Shown here: one piece after another, positions 14,982-22,685 of the stretch
Layout: each line of letters starts with the position of its first letter
Position numbering within the stretch: the first letter of the stretch is position 1
Source of the DNA: Bacteroidia bacterium
Lineage (GTDB): Bacteria > Bacteroidota > Bacteroidia > Bacteroidales > Azobacteroidaceae
Direction: 5' to 3'
DNA length: 47,930 bases
Assembly: GCA_025996865.1 (NCBI GenBank)
Contig: BNTV01000021.1
Span: 1 to 47,930, forward strand
The notes under the pieces: model-generated
Told to the model about the DNA's origin: nothing
Databases searched by the model: none
Seen by the model: only the letters and a program-made list of their open reading frames with translations
Program-made: the position numbers and the translations under genes

Positions 14982-17258
14982 TTATCTAATCACCTCAAAC
15001 TTAGCAAATTTCAACAACATCTGCTTTTTCCCGAAAGTCTCAAATTCAACGGTTGCTTTGGCATTGTCTTTTTCTCCGGTCAGTTCCGTAATGGTTCCTT
15101 TTCCAAAGCGTTCATGAAGGACGAGGTTGCCGACCGACAGATTACCGATGCTTTGGTAAACAGCCGGGGCGGATTTTTCTTCTTCGAGGCGGGATAATTT
15201 CCGGGGATTAAGATATAAATTAGATTCGGTTGCAGTTCGGGATAAAAATTCGGGAACGTGAGGCTTTGAATCCAAACGTTCAAAAGCCAAATTTCCGGGT
15301 AAATGCAAATAGTTGGCATCAATATCTTTAATGAAACGACTGGGCGTACAATTCAGGGGTTGTCCGTGGTGGAATCGATTTTTGGCAGAAGTTAGAACTA
15401 CGTTTTCCTGCGCGCGGGTGATGGCCACGTAAAACAGCCGCCGCTCTTCCTCAATTTCCTTGGGACTGTTTTTGCTCCTTTCGGAAGGGAACAAGTTTTC
15501 TTCCAATCCGACAACAAATACATTCCTGAATTCCAATCCCTTAGCAGAATGAATCGTCATCATGGTCACCCGGTTGAATTGTTCGTCTTTGTCCGTATCC
15601 TGGTCGGTTAAGAGAGAAATTTCCGCCAAAAAATCACCTAATTTGAAGTCATCCCGGCCTTCTTCCAACCGGGAAGTGACAAACGTGTATAAGCTGTTCC
15701 CCAATTCCTCAATGTTTTGGACGCGACTCAATCCTTCGGGTGTTTTATCGTTGTAAAGTTCGGTAAGCAAACCGGTTTTGCGGATCATCTCCCGTCCCAG
15801 CTCATGCGCGTTTTGGGTTATATTATCGTTGATGAATTGCTCGATCAAAAGTCTGAAATTTTCTAATTTTCCGGCAGTTCCGGCATTCACGCTTAAATTG
15901 TAAGTTAAGGGATGAGAAAGAACCGTCCAAAGGCTTACGTTATGCAAACCGGCCGCAGCGGTGATTTTGCCCACAGTCGTATCGCCGATTCCACGCGCAG
16001 GATAGTTGATGATTCGTTTGAAAGCTTCTTCGTCATTGGGATTAGCGACAAGCCGCATGTAAGCAATCACATCTTTTACTTCTTTCCGCTGGTAAAACGA
16101 TAAGCCTCCGTAAATCCGGTAGGGAATATTGATTTTGCGCAAAGCCTCTTCGAAAATCCGGCTTTGGGCATTGGTGCGGTATAGAATAGCAAAATCCTGA
16201 TAATCATATTGATGAAGCATCCGCATTTCGGCAATCCGGCTTGCTACATTGTAACCTTCTTCGTAATCGGAATAAGCGTTGATTACCCGGATTTTTTCTC
16301 CGGTTTCATTCTCGGAAAAAACCGTTTTCGGAATCTGCTCTTTGTTATTTTTAATCAGGGAATTAGCCGCATTTACGATGTTTTTTGTGGAGCGGTAATT
16401 CTGCTCCAATTTGAAAAGTTTGCTTTCGGGATACGTATTCTGAAAGTTCAAGATATTTCCGATGTTTGCTCCCCTGAACGAATAAATGCTCTGTGCATCA
16501 TCGCCGACAACACAAACACGATGGTGTTCGGCAGCTAATTCTCCGATAATTTCATGTTGCACCGAATTGGTATCCTGATATTCATCCACTAAAACAAACC
16601 GGAATTGATTCCTGTAACGGTCTAATACATCGGGATTTTCACTAAAAAGCAAATAGGTATATAACAGCAAATCATCAAAATCAAGAACACCGGAGGCGCG
16701 GCAACGATTCCAATAAGCGGCATAAATTTCGCAGATTCGGTCCCGATTGAAAAACCGGTCGTTGGCGATTAACTCCATGTCTTGGACATAAATCTCAGGC
16801 GTGATTAAAGCATTCTTCGCCTGGGAAATCCGGGACTGCACGGTTGAAGGTTTATAAATCTTATCATCCAATTCTTTTTCCTTGATTATCGCCTTGATAA
16901 GGTTTTGAGAATCCTGGGCGTCGTAAACCGTGAAATCGGAGCGGTAACCGAATTTGTCGGCTTCTCTCCGCAAAATTCTCGAAAAAATGGAGTGAAAAGT
17001 ACCCATCCATAAGCGGCGGGCGGTATCTTCGTCAACAATGGCAGCGATACGGGATTTCATTTCCCGGGCGGCTTTGTTGGTAAAGGTCAGTGCAAGAATA
17101 TTGTACGGCGATATTCCCTGTTTCAGCAGATAAGCGATTTTGTAAGTCAGTACGCGGGTTTTTCCCGAACCGGCGCCGGCAATGACTAAGCTGGGTCCTT
17201 CGTTGTAGAGGACGGCTTCGCGTTGATTTTCGTTTAGTTGTTGAAGAAATGAATTCAT
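14982..17258 (-). CDS. UvrD/PcrA-type ATP-dependent DNA helicase
   Basis: A 758-residue superfamily 1A 3'-5' helicase acting in repair and replication restart. Motif I is AGAGSGKT (27-34), motif II DEYQDT (225-230), motif III GDDAQSIYSFRGA, motif IV EQNYRST, motif V TIHSAKGLEF, and motif VI EERRLFYVAITRA. The C-terminal end (LVLHERFGKGTITELTG) is the Tudor-like domain seen in PcrA and Bacteroidota relatives. ATG 17258 is chosen; the longer frame to 17270 would start with a TTG inside the -7 box. The start is so close to the promoter that the message may have almost no leader. Confidence 0.93.
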   Translation of the reverse strand: MNSFLQQLNENQREAVLYNEGPSLVIAGAGSGKTRVLTYKIAYLLKQGISPYNILALTFTNKAAREMKSRIAAIVDEDTARRLWMGTFHSIFSRILRREADKFGYRSDFTVYDAQDSQNLIKAIIKEKELDDKIYKPSTVQSRISQAKNALITPEIYVQDMELIANDRFFNRDRICEIYAAYWNRCRASGVLDFDDLLLYTYLLFSENPDVLDRYRNQFRFVLVDEYQDTNSVQHEIIGELAAEHHRVCVVGDDAQSIYSFRGANIGNILNFQNTYPESKLFKLEQNYRSTKNIVNAANSLIKNNKEQIPKTVFSENETGEKIRVINAYSDYEEGYNVASRIAEMRMLHQYDYQDFAILYRTNAQSRIFEEALRKINIPYRIYGGLSFYQRKEVKDVIAYMRLVANPNDEEAFKRIINYPARGIGDTTVGKITAAAGLHNVSLWTVLSHPLTYNLSVNAGTAGKLENFRLLIEQFINDNITQNAHELGREMIRKTGLLTELYNDKTPEGLSRVQNIEELGNSLYTFVTSRLEEGRDDFKLGDFLAEISLLTDQDTDKDEQFNRVTMMTIHSAKGLEFRNVFVVGLEENLFPSERSKNSPKEIEEERRLFYVAITRAQENVVLTSAKNRFHHGQPLNCTPSRFIKDIDANYLHLPGNLAFERLDSKPHVPEFLSRTATESNLYLNPRKLSRLEEEKSAPAVYQSIGNLSVGNLVLHERFGKGTITELTGEKDNAKATVEFETFGKKQMLLKFAKFEVIR

Positions 17259-17267
17259 AATATTGCG

Positions 17268-17275
17268 CAAAGATA
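17268..17275 (-). promoter_or_regulatory. -7 box of the helicase gene
   Basis: Complement of 17268-17275 reads TATCTTTG, a perfect -7 element, only 9 bp before ATG 17258. A -33 box is not obvious, because the upstream DNA is the arm of the neighbouring inverted-repeat element. Confidence 0.6.
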
Positions 17276-17521
17276 CGACAAATTCCCCAATTAGTGTTTA
17301 ACGATTATCGGTAGATGTCTCCATGCGCCTCCTCGTTCCTCGTTGTCTTAGTCGACGGTAAAACATTGAGATGTGGGTGGAGGGGGAAGAAACGGCGGCT
17401 TCGCCGCCGTTTCTTCCCCTTCCTTTCCCCTTTTGCAGCCGCGTCCTGTCGACCGAGCGCAGCGAGTGGAGACATCTCCTGATAATCGTTAAACACTAAT
17501 TGGGAAATTTGTCGTACACCC
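17275..17521. mobile_element. Palindromic element with 49-nt inverted arms and a central perfect hairpin
   Basis: The arm 17275-17323 (starting ACGACAAATTCCCCAATTAG) and the arm 17467-17515 (ending CTAATTGGGAAATTTGTCGT) are inverted copies matching at 46 of 49 positions by my count. Between them lies a perfect 17-bp stem with a 3-nt loop at 17383-17419. The interior is GC-rich and codes for nothing convincing. The right end continues GTCGTACACCC to 17521. A 16-nt copy of this right end, inverted, lies alone at 19996-20011. This fits a MITE or BIME-like mobile element. Confidence 0.65.
17383..17419. repeat. Perfect 17-bp GC-rich hairpin
   Basis: GGGGAAGAAACGGCGGC (17383-17399), loop TTC, GCCGCCGTTTCTTCCCC (17403-17419). 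There is no T-run after it on the plus strand, so it is not a standard terminator. Confidence 0.85.
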
Positions 17522-17551
17522 GAAAAATTGTACTTTTTTTTTGAAAAATAT

Positions 17552-17582
17552 CTTGGTGAATTAATTTTTATACCTTACTTTG
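17552..17582 (+). promoter_or_regulatory. Promoter copy 1 of the beta-propeller array
   Basis: CTTG (17552-17555), 19-nt spacer, TTACTTTG (17575-17582). The surrounding stretch, from a T-run through TTTTGAAAAATAT to AATTTTAAACAAATAC, is repeated at three further places in the array. Confidence 0.65.
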
Positions 17583-17607
17583 TAGTCGAATTTTAAACAA
17601 ATACAAC

Positions 17608-17646
17608 CACTATTGACCGACTAAACGGTTTAGTCGATCAATAGTG
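17608..17646 (+). promoter_or_regulatory. Leader hairpin, copy 1
   Basis: CACTATTGA + CGACTAAA pairs with TTTAGTCG + TCAATAGTG around a CGG loop, with a single mismatch between the two helices. It lies about 25 nt after the -7 box and 40 nt before the ATG. The core (n)GACTAAACnGTTTAGTC recurs in copies 2 and 4. Confidence 0.65.
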
Positions 17647-17686
17647 ATAATAAAAGAGTCCTTGATTTATGTAAATAACGCAATCA

Positions 17687-18814
17687 ATGAAACAAATAAC
17701 TTTTTTTTCAATTCTTTCAATCCTGCTTATACAATCTTGTGTACGTCAGGAATCGGCTAACGACCCTTTTAAAGATGTCCCGATTGTCATTGATATTGAT
17801 GCGGTTAAGTCACCTCCTTTAAAACTTGCTCATATCCAATATGTCCCATTGGAAACATCCGAAGAATGTTTTATAGGACATGCCTCTAAAACGCTTATAA
17901 GGAACAATAAAATCTACGTTGCAGACTTCAATAAAGTGATGGCACTATTTGTTTTTGATATGAACGGAAAGTACATTTTCAAGATATCCAAAAGAGGTCA
18001 GGGACCGGGTGAATATATCAGTTTCAATGATTTCGATATTCAAAACAATGGTGATATATATATGTTTGACCAACACCAAAAAAAAATCCTGATATACAAT
18101 TCGGAAGGAAAATACCTGCAGAACGCCAATTTTGACTACTATTTCGGAAATTTTTGCATAGTTAATAATAAAATGTACTGGTCAAAACTTAGAGAATCAG
18201 GGCAAATGTTTGCAAACTTGGCCGTTTACGATATGACGAATAAAACGACAGACTTTATTCTCAAAGATGAGAAATTTCTGCATGATATAAGCCTGTTAAA
18301 TTTTAGTGCGTATGATTTTTATTATTCACCGAACCATCTTGTTTACTATTCACCCAAGTTTTCCGAAATAATTTATTCAATTGACAAAGACGGCGTTTCT
18401 CCTGCAATTGGCATTAAAAACTTAAAAATACCATCTAAAGATATCATTAATGCGTGGTTACAAGTGAAAGACGGATTTGATCGTTCGAGGTTAATTAGTA
18501 ATACAGAGTATTTTATTGAAAACGTATATATTTATGAAACAGATAAATATATTATATTTGTATGTAAGAATGGTGCTTTAGACAATATCCTATTATACAA
18601 TAAACGTTCAAAAACGACTTGTTTTATTTGGGATTTTTTTGCAACTCTTGGAATAATTGAAGCGAAAGGAAGCACTGGAAAAGAGTTTTTTGGAGTGATT
18701 AATTTTAATCCAGATAATGAATTACATAAGCAAATCCTTGAATCGCGAGAGGAATTGAAGAACCGGAAAGAAGAAGACAATCCCGTAATCGTTTTGTTTA
18801 ATCCTGATATGTAA
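17687..18814 (+). CDS. 6-bladed beta-propeller lipoprotein (paralog 1)
   Basis: A 375-residue secreted protein. The N-terminus MKQITFFSILSILLIQSC ends in a lipobox-like IQSC, so a lipid anchor is likely. The body follows the Bacteroidales 6-bladed beta-propeller family (BF3164-like): IQYVPLETSEECFIGHASK, LFVFDMNGKYIFKISKRGQG, PGEYISFNDFDI, GDIYMFDQHQKKILIYNSEG. The conserved end reads STGKEFFGVINFNPDNELHK...LESREELK...NPVIVLF. Function is unknown; such proteins often accompany NVEALA peptide genes. It is the first of five paralogs and is 28 bp upstream of paralog 2. Confidence 0.8.
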   Translation: MKQITFFSILSILLIQSCVRQESANDPFKDVPIVIDIDAVKSPPLKLAHIQYVPLETSEECFIGHASKTLIRNNKIYVADFNKVMALFVFDMNGKYIFKISKRGQGPGEYISFNDFDIQNNGDIYMFDQHQKKILIYNSEGKYLQNANFDYYFGNFCIVNNKMYWSKLRESGQMFANLAVYDMTNKTTDFILKDEKFLHDISLLNFSAYDFYYSPNHLVYYSPKFSEIIYSIDKDGVSPAIGIKNLKIPSKDIINAWLQVKDGFDRSRLISNTEYFIENVYIYETDKYIIFVCKNGALDNILLYNKRSKTTCFIWDFFATLGIIEAKGSTGKEFFGVINFNPDNELHKQILESREELKNRKEEDNPVIVLFNPDM

Positions 18815-18842
18815 TGCCATTTTATGTAAATAACGCAATCAA

Positions 18843-19976
18843 ATGAAACAATTAACTTTTTTTTTAATTTTAATATTACTGCTTATACAGTCGTGCAGTA
18901 ATCAAGAATCGTCTAACAACGCACTTATAGATGTTCCAATCGTTATTGATATTGATGCGGTGAAGTCAAAACCTTTAAAACTTAGTCATATCCAATATAT
19001 TCCATTGGAAACATCCGAAGAATGTCTTATAGGACGTGCCAGTAAAATGTTGGTAAGGAACAGTAAAATTTACGTCGCAGACTTTAGCAAATCTATGTCG
19101 CTATTTGTTTTTGATATGAATGGAAAATTCCTTTTCAAGATAGCCAATAGAGGCCAAGGACCGGGTGAATATATCAGTTTCAATGATTTCGATATTCAAA
19201 GCAATGGTGATATATATATGTTTGACCAGCACAGAAAAAAATTCCTGATACACAATTCGGAAGGAGAATACCTGAGGGATGTTAATTCGGATTACTATTT
19301 CGGAAAATTTTGCATAGTTAATAATAAAATGTACTGGTCAAAACTTAGAGAATCAGGGCAAATGTTTGCAAACTTGGCCGTTTACGATATGACGAATAAA
19401 ACGACAGAGTTTATTTTAAAAGATGAAAAATTCCTTCATCCTTTAGAATTAGTAAATGCCAGTTCTTATGATTTTTATTATTCACCGGACAATATTGTTT
19501 ATTATTCGCCGAAATTTTCCGAAATAATCTATTCCGTCAATGAAAACGGCGTTCGTCCTGCCATCGGTATCAAGAACCTGAATATACCTTCAAAGGACGT
19601 TATAAATGGATGGTTACAGATAACAGATATATTTGAGCGCGCAATACAGACGGATAACTCCGGATATTTTTTAGAAAACGTATATATTTATGAAACAGAT
19701 AAATACATTACGTTTATCTGTAAAAAAGGCGTTATTAATGACTTCTTATTTTACAATAAGATTTCAAAATCAGTATGTGGTGTTTTTTTTCATGAGTTTT
19801 TTTCGTCTATTGGTATTGACAAAGTACTTGGTAGCACCGGAAAAGAGTTTTTTAGTGTGATTAATTTTAATCCAGATAATGAATTACATAAGCAAATCCT
19901 TGAATCGCGTGAAGAATTGAAAAACTGGAAAGAGGATGATAATCCTGTAATTGTTTTTTTTACCCCCGACATGTAA
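18843..19976 (+). CDS. 6-bladed beta-propeller lipoprotein (paralog 2)
   Basis: A 377-residue close paralog of the preceding gene, with lipobox IQSC after a hydrophobic leader (MKQLTFFLILILLLIQSC). The central third is nearly identical to paralog 1, for example YWSKLRESGQMFANLAVYDM. The blades from about residue 190 onward vary more, and the STGKEFFSVINFNPDN end is shared. Both genes have the same TTTATGTAAATAACGCAATC just before the start, so gene and leader were duplicated together. It has no promoter copy of its own and is probably read through from copy 1. Confidence 0.8.
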   Translation: MKQLTFFLILILLLIQSCSNQESSNNALIDVPIVIDIDAVKSKPLKLSHIQYIPLETSEECLIGRASKMLVRNSKIYVADFSKSMSLFVFDMNGKFLFKIANRGQGPGEYISFNDFDIQSNGDIYMFDQHRKKFLIHNSEGEYLRDVNSDYYFGKFCIVNNKMYWSKLRESGQMFANLAVYDMTNKTTEFILKDEKFLHPLELVNASSYDFYYSPDNIVYYSPKFSEIIYSVNENGVRPAIGIKNLNIPSKDVINGWLQITDIFERAIQTDNSGYFLENVYIYETDKYITFICKKGVINDFLFYNKISKSVCGVFFHEFFSSIGIDKVLGSTGKEFFSVINFNPDNELHKQILESREELKNWKEDDNPVIVFFTPDM

Positions 19977-19980
19977 TGCC

Positions 19981-20030
19981 ATGAACAGAAAAATTGGGTG
20001 TACGACAAATTGTATTTTTTTTTGAAAAAT
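19981..20030 (+). pseudogene. Remnant start of the thioredoxin-like gene, interrupted by a 16-nt element end
   Basis: ATGAACAGAAAAATT (19981-19995) matches the first 15 nt of the gene at 24809 except for one base. GGGTGTACGACAAATT (19996-20011) follows and is the exact inverse of 17506-17521, the right end of the palindromic element. Then GTA and the T-run resume as in the other copies. Confidence 0.6.
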
Positions 20031-20031
20031 A

Positions 20032-20063
20032 TTTGGTGAATTAATTTTTTATACCTTACTTTA
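20032..20063 (+). promoter_or_regulatory. Promoter copy 2 of the beta-propeller array
   Basis: TTTG (20032-20035), 20-nt spacer, TTACTTTA (20056-20063); the final base of the -7 box differs from the other copies. Confidence 0.6.
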
Positions 20064-20094
20064 TAGTCGAATTTTAAACAAATACAACCACTAT

Positions 20095-20121
20095 CAACCG
20101 ACTAAACCGTTTAGTCGGTTG
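20095..20121 (+). promoter_or_regulatory. Leader hairpin, copy 2
   Basis: CAACCGACTAAA, loop CCG, TTTAGTCGGTTG: a perfect 12-bp stem, 22 nt before the next ATG. The outer stem bases differ from copy 1 (AACC/GGTT in place of TTGAC/ATCAA), yet pairing is kept, which is compensatory change. Confidence 0.7.
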
Positions 20122-20141
20122 GTTATTAATTTATTCCAAAA

Positions 20142-21327
20142 AATGAAGCAAACAAGTTTACTGACAGTATTTTATCTTTTATTGATACAGGTCTGCACCG
20201 GTCAGGAACTTCCGGACTACACCTTAAAAGATGTTCCCATTGTAGTTGATCTTGATTCAATTCCAAATATTCAATTTGAATCGTTGAAATTCAATAATAT
20301 ACAATATATTCCATTGGAAACATCCGGGGAATGCCTTATAGGACATGCCGATAAAACGCTGATAAGAAACAACAGAATTTATGTTGCCGACTTTCATGTA
20401 TCTATCGCTCTGTTTGTCTTTGATATGAAAGGCAAATTTCTTTTCAAGATTGCCAAATTTGGACAAGGCCCAAGCGAATATGTCAGTTTCCGCGATTTCG
20501 ACATTCAAAGCAACGGTGATATATTTATGTTTGATCAATTCGGGAAGAAATTTCTGGTGTTTAATCAGGATGGGAAATTTTTGCATGATATCAGAACAGA
20601 CTACGCATTTTCTTCTTTTTGCATAGTTAAGGATAAGTTGTATTGGGCTAATCTGTATGATTCAGGAAAGAAGTTTTCCGCTCTGGCCGTTTATAACATG
20701 TCGGATAAAAAGATAGGGTTTTTGCTAAAAAACAGGAAATTCCTGATGGGCGCTGATCAGTATCGCTACGTTTCGTACAAATTTTTCAGTTCCCCTCCGG
20801 ACATGACCTACTATTCTCCCAGATTTTCCGATATAATCTATGCTATCGACGACAGGGGCATTCATCCTGTTATTGGCATCAAGGGCAAGAACTTGCGTTT
20901 ACCGCCGGAGCATATCATCAGGGAATGGGATTCAAAAATGGCATCGAAAAATTTTTTTGACATGTCAGAAGATAAACTGTATTTCAAGGAAAACACGCAT
21001 ATATACGAAACGGATAGATATATTGTTCTAAAGTGTATTAATGGAACGCAATTTGATACCTTTCATCTTATATACAACAAACAATCCGGTACATTTTCCA
21101 GTACTTTAACTTTGTTTTTTTATATTCACTTTTGCTCTGATGGCCCCATGGGAAGTACCGGAAAAGAATTTTTTAGCGTGATTGATTTTAATCCTGATAT
21201 TAAGGAACACAAAAAACTCCTTGAATCGCGTAAAGAATTGAAAAACTGGAAAGAAGAGGATAATCCTGTAATTGTTTTATATGATCTTGATATGTGATAT
21301 GTTATGAACAGGAAAATTGTATTTTTT
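20142..21327 (+). repeat. Long direct repeat, copy A (copy B at 23647-24832)
   Basis: This 1186-bp segment covers paralog 3 plus the first 24 nt of the remnant MNRKIV start. It matches 23647-24832 closely; the encoded proteins differ at about 17 of 384 positions by my count. Similarity ends abruptly at both sides. Confidence 0.85.
20143..21297 (+). CDS. 6-bladed beta-propeller secreted protein (paralog 3)
   Basis: A 384-residue paralog. The N-terminus MKQTSLLTVFYLLLIQVCTG is followed by QELPDYTL. The residue before the cysteine is valine, which is poor for a lipobox, so ordinary signal-peptidase cleavage before QEL is more likely than lipidation. The family body is IQYIPLETSGECLIGHADK, LFVFDMKGKFLFKIAKFGQG, SEYVSFRDFDI, with an STGKEFFSVIDFNPD end. 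ATG 20143 is chosen, as it matches the start of paralog 5; the frame is open to 20119 through the hairpin. It is nearly the same protein as paralog 5. Confidence 0.8.
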   Translation: MKQTSLLTVFYLLLIQVCTGQELPDYTLKDVPIVVDLDSIPNIQFESLKFNNIQYIPLETSGECLIGHADKTLIRNNRIYVADFHVSIALFVFDMKGKFLFKIAKFGQGPSEYVSFRDFDIQSNGDIFMFDQFGKKFLVFNQDGKFLHDIRTDYAFSSFCIVKDKLYWANLYDSGKKFSALAVYNMSDKKIGFLLKNRKFLMGADQYRYVSYKFFSSPPDMTYYSPRFSDIIYAIDDRGIHPVIGIKGKNLRLPPEHIIREWDSKMASKNFFDMSEDKLYFKENTHIYETDRYIVLKCINGTQFDTFHLIYNKQSGTFSSTLTLFFYIHFCSDGPMGSTGKEFFSVIDFNPDIKEHKKLLESRKELKNWKEEDNPVIVLYDLDM

Positions 21328-21330
21328 TTG
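21304..21330 (+). pseudogene. Remnant start of the thioredoxin-like gene after paralog 3
   Basis: ATGAACAGGAAAATTGTATT begins exactly like the gene at 24809 (MNRKIVFF) but runs into a T-run and promoter copy 3, then stops after LKNIR. Confidence 0.6.
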
Positions 21331-21337
21331 AAAAATA

Positions 21338-21369
21338 TTCGGTGAATTATTTTTTTATACCTTACTTTG
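21338..21369 (+). promoter_or_regulatory. Promoter copy 3 of the beta-propeller array
   Basis: TTCG (21338-21341, weak), 20-nt spacer, TTACTTTG (21362-21369). The leader after it is short and lacks the hairpin found in the other three copies. Confidence 0.55.
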
Positions 21370-21403
21370 TAGTCGAATTTTAAACAAATACTAAATGACT
21401 TCA

Positions 21404-22561
21404 ATGAAAAAGAATATTTTACTCTCTGTTTTTTATCTTTTTTTGCAACAATACTGCATTGCTCAGGAACTGCCGAATTATACATTAGAAGATGTACCTC
21501 TTGTGGCAAATCTTGATTCAATCAGGATGATTACTCCGGAATTATTGAAATTCAGCAATACCAGATATATTCCTTTAGAAACCAGTGATGATTGCCTGAT
21601 AGGCACCACAAGTAAGGTTCTCATCAGGGACAATCGAATATATGTTGCCGACTTTCATAAGACGCTTGCACTGTTTGTCTTTGATATGAATGGCAAATTT
21701 CTTTTCAAGATTTCCAATAGAGGCCAAGGACCGGGTGAATATATCCGTTTCAATGATTTCGATATTCAAAGTAACGGGGATATATACATGTTTGATCACT
21801 TCGGAAAGAAATTTTTAGTATTCAATTCAAAAGGAAAATATCTGAAAGAGATCAAAACGGATTACTATTTTAGTTTTTTTTGCATAGTAAAGGATAATCT
21901 GTATTTGTCATGTCTTACAGATGTTGGAAAAAAATTTGCTGATCTGGCCGTTTATGATATGGTGGGTAACAAAACGGAATTTTTGCTGAAAGATAAGAAA
22001 TTTCTGACAGGTAATAATTTGTTAAAGTACGGTTCATACAAATTTTTCAATTCCAATTCCGACGTTACCTATTATTCTCCCAGATTTTCCCCAATTATCT
22101 ATGCGATTGACGATAATGGCGTACGTCCTGCTATCGGTATCAAGGGCAAGAACCTGCGCATACCACCCGAAGATGTTGTCACTGAATGGGAATCAAAAAT
22201 ACTTTCAAGAGGAGGAGACCCTTCTGCCATGATAGCAGACAATAAGTATTTTAAAGAAAATACACATATATACGAAACAGATAAGCATATAACCTTTGCA
22301 TATATTCAAGAATATGGAAAAGTCCTATATTTAATATACGATAAACAATCCGGTATGTTTTCTTATGTTTTTTCAGTATTTCTTTTTATGAACCTTGGTG
22401 CTGAAGGCCCCATGGGAAGTACCGGAAAAGCGTTTTTTAGTCGAATTGATTTTAACCTTGGCAACGAATATCACAAAAAACTCCTTGAATCGCGTAAAGA
22501 ATTGAAAAACTGGAAAGAAGAGGATAATCCTGTAATCGTACTCTTTAATTTTGATTTATAG
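21404..22561 (+). CDS. 6-bladed beta-propeller secreted protein (paralog 4)
   Basis: A 385-residue paralog with signal peptide MKKNILLSVFYLFLQQYCIA and likely cleavage before QELPNYTL. The family body is present: RYIPLETSDDCLIGTTSK, LFVFDMNGKFLFKISNRGQG, PGEYIRFNDFDI, FDHFGKKFLVFNSKGKYL, and an STGKAFFSRIDFNLGNEYHK end. It combines blade sequences resembling paralogs 1/2 (SNRGQGPGEYI) with others resembling 3/5 (FFNSNSDVTYYSPRFS, GIKGKNLRIPPE), which suggests recombination between copies. The start at 21404 is preferred over 21395 by alignment with the other leaders. Confidence 0.8.
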   Translation: MKKNILLSVFYLFLQQYCIAQELPNYTLEDVPLVANLDSIRMITPELLKFSNTRYIPLETSDDCLIGTTSKVLIRDNRIYVADFHKTLALFVFDMNGKFLFKISNRGQGPGEYIRFNDFDIQSNGDIYMFDHFGKKFLVFNSKGKYLKEIKTDYYFSFFCIVKDNLYLSCLTDVGKKFADLAVYDMVGNKTEFLLKDKKFLTGNNLLKYGSYKFFNSNSDVTYYSPRFSPIIYAIDDNGVRPAIGIKGKNLRIPPEDVVTEWESKILSRGGDPSAMIADNKYFKENTHIYETDKHITFAYIQEYGKVLYLIYDKQSGMFSYVFSVFLFMNLGAEGPMGSTGKAFFSRIDFNLGNEYHKKLLESRKELKNWKEEDNPVIVLFNFDL

Positions 22562-22565
22562 TATC

Positions 22566-22590
22566 ATGAACAGAAAAATTGTACTTTTTT
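22566..22590 (+). pseudogene. Remnant start of the thioredoxin-like gene after paralog 4
   Basis: ATGAACAGAAAAATTGTACT corresponds to the MNRKIV start at 24809, then runs into the T-run and promoter copy 4. Confidence 0.55.
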
Positions 22591-22600
22591 TTGAAAAATA

Positions 22601-22632
22601 TTTGGTGAATTAATTTTTTATACATTACTTTG
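22601..22632 (+). promoter_or_regulatory. Promoter copy 4, leading into the peptide/glycosyltransferase operon
   Basis: TTTG (22601-22604), 20-nt spacer, TTACTTTG (22625-22632). The next well-supported gene is the NVEALA-like peptide at 23176, so the leader would be over 500 nt. Confidence 0.65.
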
Positions 22633-22668
22633 TTAGTCGAATTTTAAACAAATACACCACTATTGACC

Positions 22669-22685
22669 GACTAAACCGTTTAGTC
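22669..22685 (+). promoter_or_regulatory. Leader hairpin, copy 4
   Basis: GACTAAACCGTTTAGTC: the conserved core palindrome without the longer outer stem seen in copies 1 and 2. Confidence 0.6.

Noticed and set aside
17305..17496. 63-codon reverse frame inside the palindromic element
   Set aside because: Basic, low-complexity product that results from the hairpin sequence; no start signals.
17608..17646. Leader hairpin read as a rho-independent terminator
   Set aside because: No T-run follows any of the copies, and the hairpin stands between promoter and gene.
20143..21297. Lipoprotein call for propeller paralogs 3 and 5
   Set aside because: The residue before the leader cysteine is valine and a QEL start fits ordinary signal-peptidase cleavage better; left as secreted.
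17552..22685. CRISPR-like array because of repeated blocks
   Set aside because: Repeats are about 100 bp, spaced by whole genes, and include promoters; no short regular repeat-spacer pattern exists anywhere in the window.
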